Source: Dysidea avara (Eukaryota; Porifera; Demospongiae; Dictyoceratida; Dysideidae). From it: DNA of 64,000 nt. Position numbers and translations under genes: made by a program. Positions 59,137 through 64,000 of this stretch are shown piece after piece. How positions within the stretch are numbered: position 1 is the first letter of the stretch; every line of letters starts with the position of its first letter. The notes under the pieces were generated by a model, which saw nothing but the letters and a program-made list of their open reading frames with translations, did not search any database and was not told the DNA's origin. The stretch covers positions 27,895,609 to 27,959,608 of the forward strand of contig NC_089279.1 in the NCBI RefSeq assembly GCF_963678975.1. Reading direction: 5' to 3'.

Positions 59137-59885
59137 AATTATTTACCTTAAGCAAACTTTTACCCTAACTGTCAATGACATAAGCTTGGCAAGACTAAAC
59201 TTATTAATTAAGCAATTTGATAGACAAAAGTTTGGCAAATTCAGCCAATATGATTTTAAAACAACATTGATTATTTGCTTTCTGATTTATCTAATATGGA
59301 AGGGATGGCACCAAACGGCTAGGCCTGTACAAGGATGCTTCATGGTAAGCAATTTCCTTAGGCTCACCATTTAGCCAGCCAAACTTTAGTCCTGCCAAGC
59401 ATTCATCATTTATGACTGTAAAATATTTAATTTTAAGGTATCAAATTTGAAGAAATTTACATCGGATATATTTTGCTTATATATCTATATGGTTTGGAAC
59501 CTTTAGGTGATAACGTCTATTTACTTTAGTATGCCACAATAGTTTGCATTGATGTCTCAGCATTACTACTATAGTTTAACCACAAGCAGACATGAAACAC
59601 ATTAAGCAATGCTGTAGTAAACTATGAAAACAACTCATGTCTGAAGAACTAAAAATATAAAAAAGTGGAGCATCATTCGGTATTTTATAATATTTGTCAC
59701 CATGTCATCAGAATTTTCAAGTAAAATCCTTCAAGGGTACTGTAAACTACAGCCTGTATGAAGGAAATTCAAGGAGTTGTGCATGTATTCTCACTCAGTA
59801 ATAGGTGATTTTATTTATGTATGCAGTAACTTCCATGCAACCATCTGTTATGACATTAGCCACCCTCCTCCTCTCCTTGTATATC
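59137..59885. other. Gene-free stretch upstream of death-domain gene
   Basis: No further upstream exon could be recognised on the minus strand. Confidence 0.4.
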
Positions 59886-60077
59886 ATTTACCATACAACA
59901 GGAAATTTTGACGAAAGAAAAATTTGATGAGTTGCGGTTACATTCCTCAAATTTTAACTCAATAAGTGCCTCAAAAGTCAGTAGTGTTCAGATGTGTGAT
60001 TTCTTACTTAACGTCAAATTTTAATTCATCAAAGCCGATTAATTGTGAATTCGCCAAATTTTTCCTGTTGTATAGTA
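59886..60077. mobile_element. MITE with TACTATACAACAGGAAA-type ends
   Basis: The left TACCATACAACAGGAAATTTT and the right AAATTTTTCCTGTTGTATAGTA are inverted repeats. The AAATTTGGCG-type words inside recur at about 63256-63320 and 63790-63870. It is 192 bp and non-coding. Confidence 0.75.
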
Positions 60078-61174
60078 CACCACAAAGAGCAGAATTGGCC
60101 ATGTATGTGGCATAGTGTTACCATGATATCACAGGTTTGCTTCATTCTATAATGAACAAACAACAAAATTGTTCACAATTGTTTTGGAGACACTAACAGT
60201 TACATGCCATTTCTTGAAAGGTTTGAAATCAATCATGTTTACTGTTTTGTGATTTCAACATCATGGGAGCCTTAGGCCCTAAACTTTACCAAAGTGATTT
60301 TTGATTTACCTGAGTGGTATACAAGATTTTCGTGAGTATCAGACACTTGGTTATGACTATAGCTTTGTCAAAAAAATAGCAAAGGAACAAAACTGTAAAA
60401 TAAAGGAAATGATTATAACTACATATATACAAAAAAGCAAGCACATGATGTGTTTGAATGTTTTACTCAGACTTGAGTCATGAACTCTTTCACAGTACTT
60501 TCATTATTTGAACCTTGCTAACACAATATTGTAGTTAATGATGTTACCAACAGTTTGTTGAGCACCTTCAAAAATTCTTATCCCTACTACAAAACGGATC
60601 TGATATATCATAAACAGCAGTCACCACCATGATTTATATAACAGAGCATAGAATAATTGATTGTGAGAGCGGGTTTATAAACAAAACCTGTGTATAGGAT
60701 TTTCAAAACCTATTGTTTTAGCACTACGTATGGTAATCCCTACTAGCACAAGTTAATATTACGGGAGAGGAGAATATCTAATGTCATGTAGTCCTGTAAA
60801 CAAATGATGCCTGAAAATTTAAGACTTTCTTTATCGTGATATACGTACATGTAGTGATATAAACGTTGGTGATATATTATATAGAGTTTTTCTATATCAT
60901 GGCAGCACTAAGGAATGCATGGCTGACAAGGTATACTTGTCTGCTTTTGCCTCCACCCACCACAACTTTATGCACAATGGCATATACTTCCATGGTCGTC
61001 TTTAGTTGGCTGGCAATGGCAATTACACAAGCCCACAGTCACATATTAATACAATACAACTAACCACAATTAACAATGATACACGGCTTCTACTACAGTA
61101 AGAGAAACATGGTAGGTATGCTATGGTTACAATAACATTTCACATTAATATAATATGTGGCATGTAAGAGTCAG
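60078..61174. other. Gene-free stretch, 3' flank of GPCR remnant
   Basis: Short open frames only (for example 60866-61063) without family features. Confidence 0.4.
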
Positions 61175-62271
61175 TCACATCCAAGCAGTCCTTGGTGTAT
61201 GAGGGGCAACAGTAGCAGTGTTGAACTTCGAACAACAAAGCAACATTTTCATCCTCTTCATCATTGGCTGATGGATTTCCTTAAAATACAACCCATAAAC
61301 AAACGGGTGTAGAAGGGGCACTGCATAAAATGTATTCGGATAAACGACCAAGTACATCACATCATGATAAACTGGGGATGTTACCACTGCTGTTTCTACA
61401 AGGTACAGTAACGATACGAAGACCGTAATCAATATTCCTCCTGACATGATAACTATAATGGATTTCATGTACTTCTTTATTCTTGCCCTTTTCAGCCTAA
61501 AAGTTTCATTTGCTGAACACTAACAATTCTCATTTCTGTGAATGTAGTATACTTTAATGGTCACATAAACATTAAAGAGTAGTGCAGCAAGAGATGAAAG
61601 GAGGCTCGGTATTGTGAGAATTAAAATGGTCTCGGTTACAGCATTACCAGTGGCAATGCAGGTGCCATACTGTGCAAAATCAATATACCCGTCAACACAC
61701 CATGGACTAACATAGGAACGAATGGTATTATTGCCAATATCCATGCAACTATGATCATGCCTGCAATAACACGAGGTGTCATAGCTTGTTTGTACTTGAA
61801 AGGAAAAGCTATAGTTATCACCATATCTCCTGATATTATCACGTATGAGGAGCTAACCACAAGTCCTGGCACATACAGAAACCAGAACAGATTGCAATCA
61901 ATCAAATCTTCCTTTCCTACAGCAAAGCCAGCAATCATTACAGTAGATATCAAGCATCCCATTAGCACCAACATCATATCAGCTACCATCAAGTTAGCAA
62001 TAAAGATGCTGTGAGGTTTGTACAAACTTCTTGTAGCTTTGATAGTGGCAATAACCAGACTGGCCAGTAGAGTGGTCAATGTTGTGGCTAACAGTTTGAA
62101 GCCAAGGACAGGTAGGCAAAATATCCTGGAAGACAAGGGTCTTGATGATTGGTAATGACTGTCCCTTGATCCAATCCTGATCCAGATATAGACATCATCC
62201 CAGTAGTTTGATCGCTTGCTGTCATCATCAACAGTAAACACGTCCACGTAGAGCAGTCTCCTCCAGTACAA
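61175..62271 (-). pseudogene. Rhodopsin-like GPCR, frame broken twice
   Basis: A seven-helix receptor spread over frames. TM1-TM4 are in 61636-62271: helix 1 TTLTTLLASLVIATI, helix 2 with the conserved NLMVAD, helix 3 ending SGDMVIT in place of DRY, helix 4 GMIIVAWILAIIPFVPMLV. TM5 is in another frame (61520-61744: TILILTIPSLLSSLAALLF), so one frame change occurs near 61690-61715, close to a GGG run. A single in-frame TAG at about 61520 separates TM5 from TM6-TM7 (61175-61468: IIVIMSGGILITVFVSLLYL; TM7 LLHPFVYGL, an HPxxY version of NPxxY). After the stop the frame resumes with LKRARIKKYM, a normal basic third loop. The rest is well preserved, so the gene is recently dead or the sequence has errors. 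The extracellular N-terminus and any 5' exon are unclear. The ligand is unknown. Confidence 0.75.
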
Positions 62272-62735
62272 TTTGTCTTGAACTGAACAAAATGTTACTA
62301 ACGCTAGTCTTATATATACATGTTATAACTACATAGATAAATCATCACTTAACATTCCTACAGGTAACACTATTTCTTATGTAGTACTGGTCAAACTACA
62401 TTAGTGCTACAAGGCACCTTGCACCATTTACATGTAATGATATAATGCACATAATATTATACTATACTAAGGATGGTATTTACAGTTTCATTACAGAAAG
62501 AGCAAACAAACTTGGCAGATGACAAAGATAATATTCGATGATGTGTAAACATGTTATAACAGACAATGACAAGTTTAAAGTAATGGCAGTCACTCTTGAA
62601 AACTAAAGAATGTTGAAAGGTGAGCTACATAGAAGAGCATACAAAGAGTTTGATACTAAATTTTCTTACACAAAAATTCATGCATGTTGTTGTCACATGT
62701 TGATTTGTTGATGTAACAAACAACACTGCACAAAT
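62272..62735. other. Gene-free stretch 5' of GPCR remnant
   Basis: Could hold a 5' exon or promoter of the receptor; no splice-supported exon was found. Confidence 0.35.
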
Positions 62736-63182
62736 AGAGGATATGCATGCTATATTATTCGAACGAAAAATGATCAGCGGCGCGGCGCTTCCAAAAAAAG
62801 TTGATGGTGAACGACTATCGAAGATTTACGAAAATTCCATATAAAAGTACTGGGTAGTGAATGCGGCTCGAAGTATAACTCGCCTTTTAAGCTACAAGCA
62901 GACTTTCTGTTGTCGTGAACGATTACCACAAGGTCACGAAAAACTCATATAAAAGTATGGGCAGTGAATGAATGTTCGAACTGGAACTCGCCACTAAAGC
63001 CATGGGCCAGCTTCTTCTCGCCAGATGTACTACTTCTTAGGCACAAGGATATGTCACTTAGTAAGAATTGCTCGTAACTGATCTACCGTCCATGTAATGA
63101 ATCGATTCGCATTCCGTTCACCGTCATGACGTATGAAAAAATCACGTGTTCATTAGAATGTATTCGGCAGTGCATATCCTCT
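62736..63182. mobile_element. MITE with AGAGGATATGCA ends and internal repeat
   Basis: The left end AGAGGATATGCA and the right end TGCATATCCTCT are perfect inverted repeats. Inside, a segment of about 115-120 bases is present twice in tandem in diverged form (CCATATAAAAGTACTGGGTA then CTCGCC; CTCATATAAAAGTATGGGCA then CTCGCC). It is GC-richer than its surroundings and has no coding frame. Confidence 0.75.
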
Positions 63183-64000
63183 ATTATACAGTTACAGCCT
63201 GTTTTTTAGCCTTATGTTGTTCTTGAGGCTGTCTTCACCTAAATACTGTATATAAATTAAATTTGGCGGTGAACAAAATTTGGCGAATTGGTGGTTCGTC
63301 ACCAAACCGCCAAATTTAAATTTCATCAATATTATTTTCATACCTTAGGTCCAAGCTTTTTTGATAGTACTGTAGTTGTTGAAGTAACTTTGTGGATACT
63401 ACTTGAACACACCTTACTGGTAAATTAGTATGATACCATGCATGTAAATGGGTGTGGCTTACAGAGTAGAACTCGTACTCAATTAGTGGGCATCGTTCCA
63501 CATAAGTTTGCAGATAGCAAGACATGAATTCGTGTGCAGCCACTGATAAATGAGTGTATGCCTACAGACAGTAAATGATCCTGATAAGTAAGCGTGGCCC
63601 ACAAAATAAATTGGGCTGACCCATATTCTTTAAAGCATTCAATCATGAAAGCGACTCAGCCAGACTGATGTATGCAGTGACTGAACCCATACAATTTCAG
63701 CACAATAAGGATTGTACACTACAGCATGCACGTTTTGTCCTTACACCACTTGTGTGCACCATCAATTTTTCAGTGAGAGCATTTTGCCAAATTAAAGTTT
63801 CACCAACAGCAATTTTATAGCAAATTGAAAAATATTAGTTTCGCCAAAATTTGTTGTTATACAGTACTCTTCATTTCATCATCACAGTCACCAATTTAGC
63901 TGTAATTCTCCAATCTTTACTCCAAATCGAACTGCTGGGTTGCAACTTTTTACACTGGTTAAGTGCAGTGAACTAGATAGAACCAGACCTATATCCGTTT
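63183..64000. repeat. Right edge: small hairpins, no gene
   Basis: About 63256-63320 is an inverted repeat of AATTTGGCGGT. A related single-arm stretch ending TTTGTTGTTATACAGTA lies at about 63775-63870 and resembles the element at 59886. A 75-codon minus frame (63316-63543) has no family pattern. Confidence 0.5.

Noticed and set aside
1-64000. LTR retroelements, Polintons or other virus-like elements
   Set aside because: No capsid, integrase, protease or long terminal repeat pattern was recognised; the retroelements seen are non-LTR.
1-64000. tRNA, rRNA or other structured RNA genes
   Set aside because: No cloverleaf with box A/B motifs or rRNA words was recognised by eye; a covariance-model search would be needed to be sure.

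Overview
The window looks like nuclear DNA of an early-branching animal, most likely a demosponge. This is inferred from AT-rich sequence, animal-specific genes (rhophilin, a DOK-type PH-PTB adaptor, death-domain proteins, a class A GPCR), compact introns of ordinary GT-AG type, and very many small non-autonomous DNA transposons. The species itself cannot be read from the sequence.

Layout. 1-6.1 kb: transposon debris, a large inverted duplication, and a gene (2388-3687) that joins three ubiquitin-like folds to a death domain. 6.8-28.5 kb: a same-strand cluster of four ML-domain (MD-2-related lipid recognition) secreted-protein genes. The first is broken and hosts a LINE and a duplicated exon; the other three have clean five-exon structures with identical phases. 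Between the first two lie a 3.7-kb minisatellite and a near-perfect 319-bp palindrome. 28.5-33.4 kb: nested hAT-like elements, no gene seen. 33.5-50.9 kb: a gene-dense block of conserved genes. It holds rhophilin (18 exons, minus), an intronless DCAF10 nested in a rhophilin intron on the opposite strand, ABHD4/5 hydrolase (plus), DYNLRB roadblock dynein light chain (minus), TMEM143 (plus) and the 3' part of the DOK-like adaptor (minus, to 55.3 kb). 55.6-64 kb: a dead LINE, a death-domain gene with an unresolved junction, a broken rhodopsin-like GPCR, and several MITEs.

The genes do not form one pathway. Rhophilin, the DOK-like adaptor, the GPCR and the death-domain proteins are signalling proteins; ML proteins bind lipids outside the cell or in lysosomes. 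The housekeeping genes pair head to head over short shared promoters (rhophilin/ABHD, DYNLRB/TMEM143) and end tail to tail. The most interesting leads are the DOK-like tail with three ITAM-like tyrosine pairs, the UBL-death-domain fusion with a possible 31-nt intron, the ML cluster with its exon duplication, and the nested DCAF10. All exon models were assembled by hand from splice signals, phase and family similarity, without any database search.
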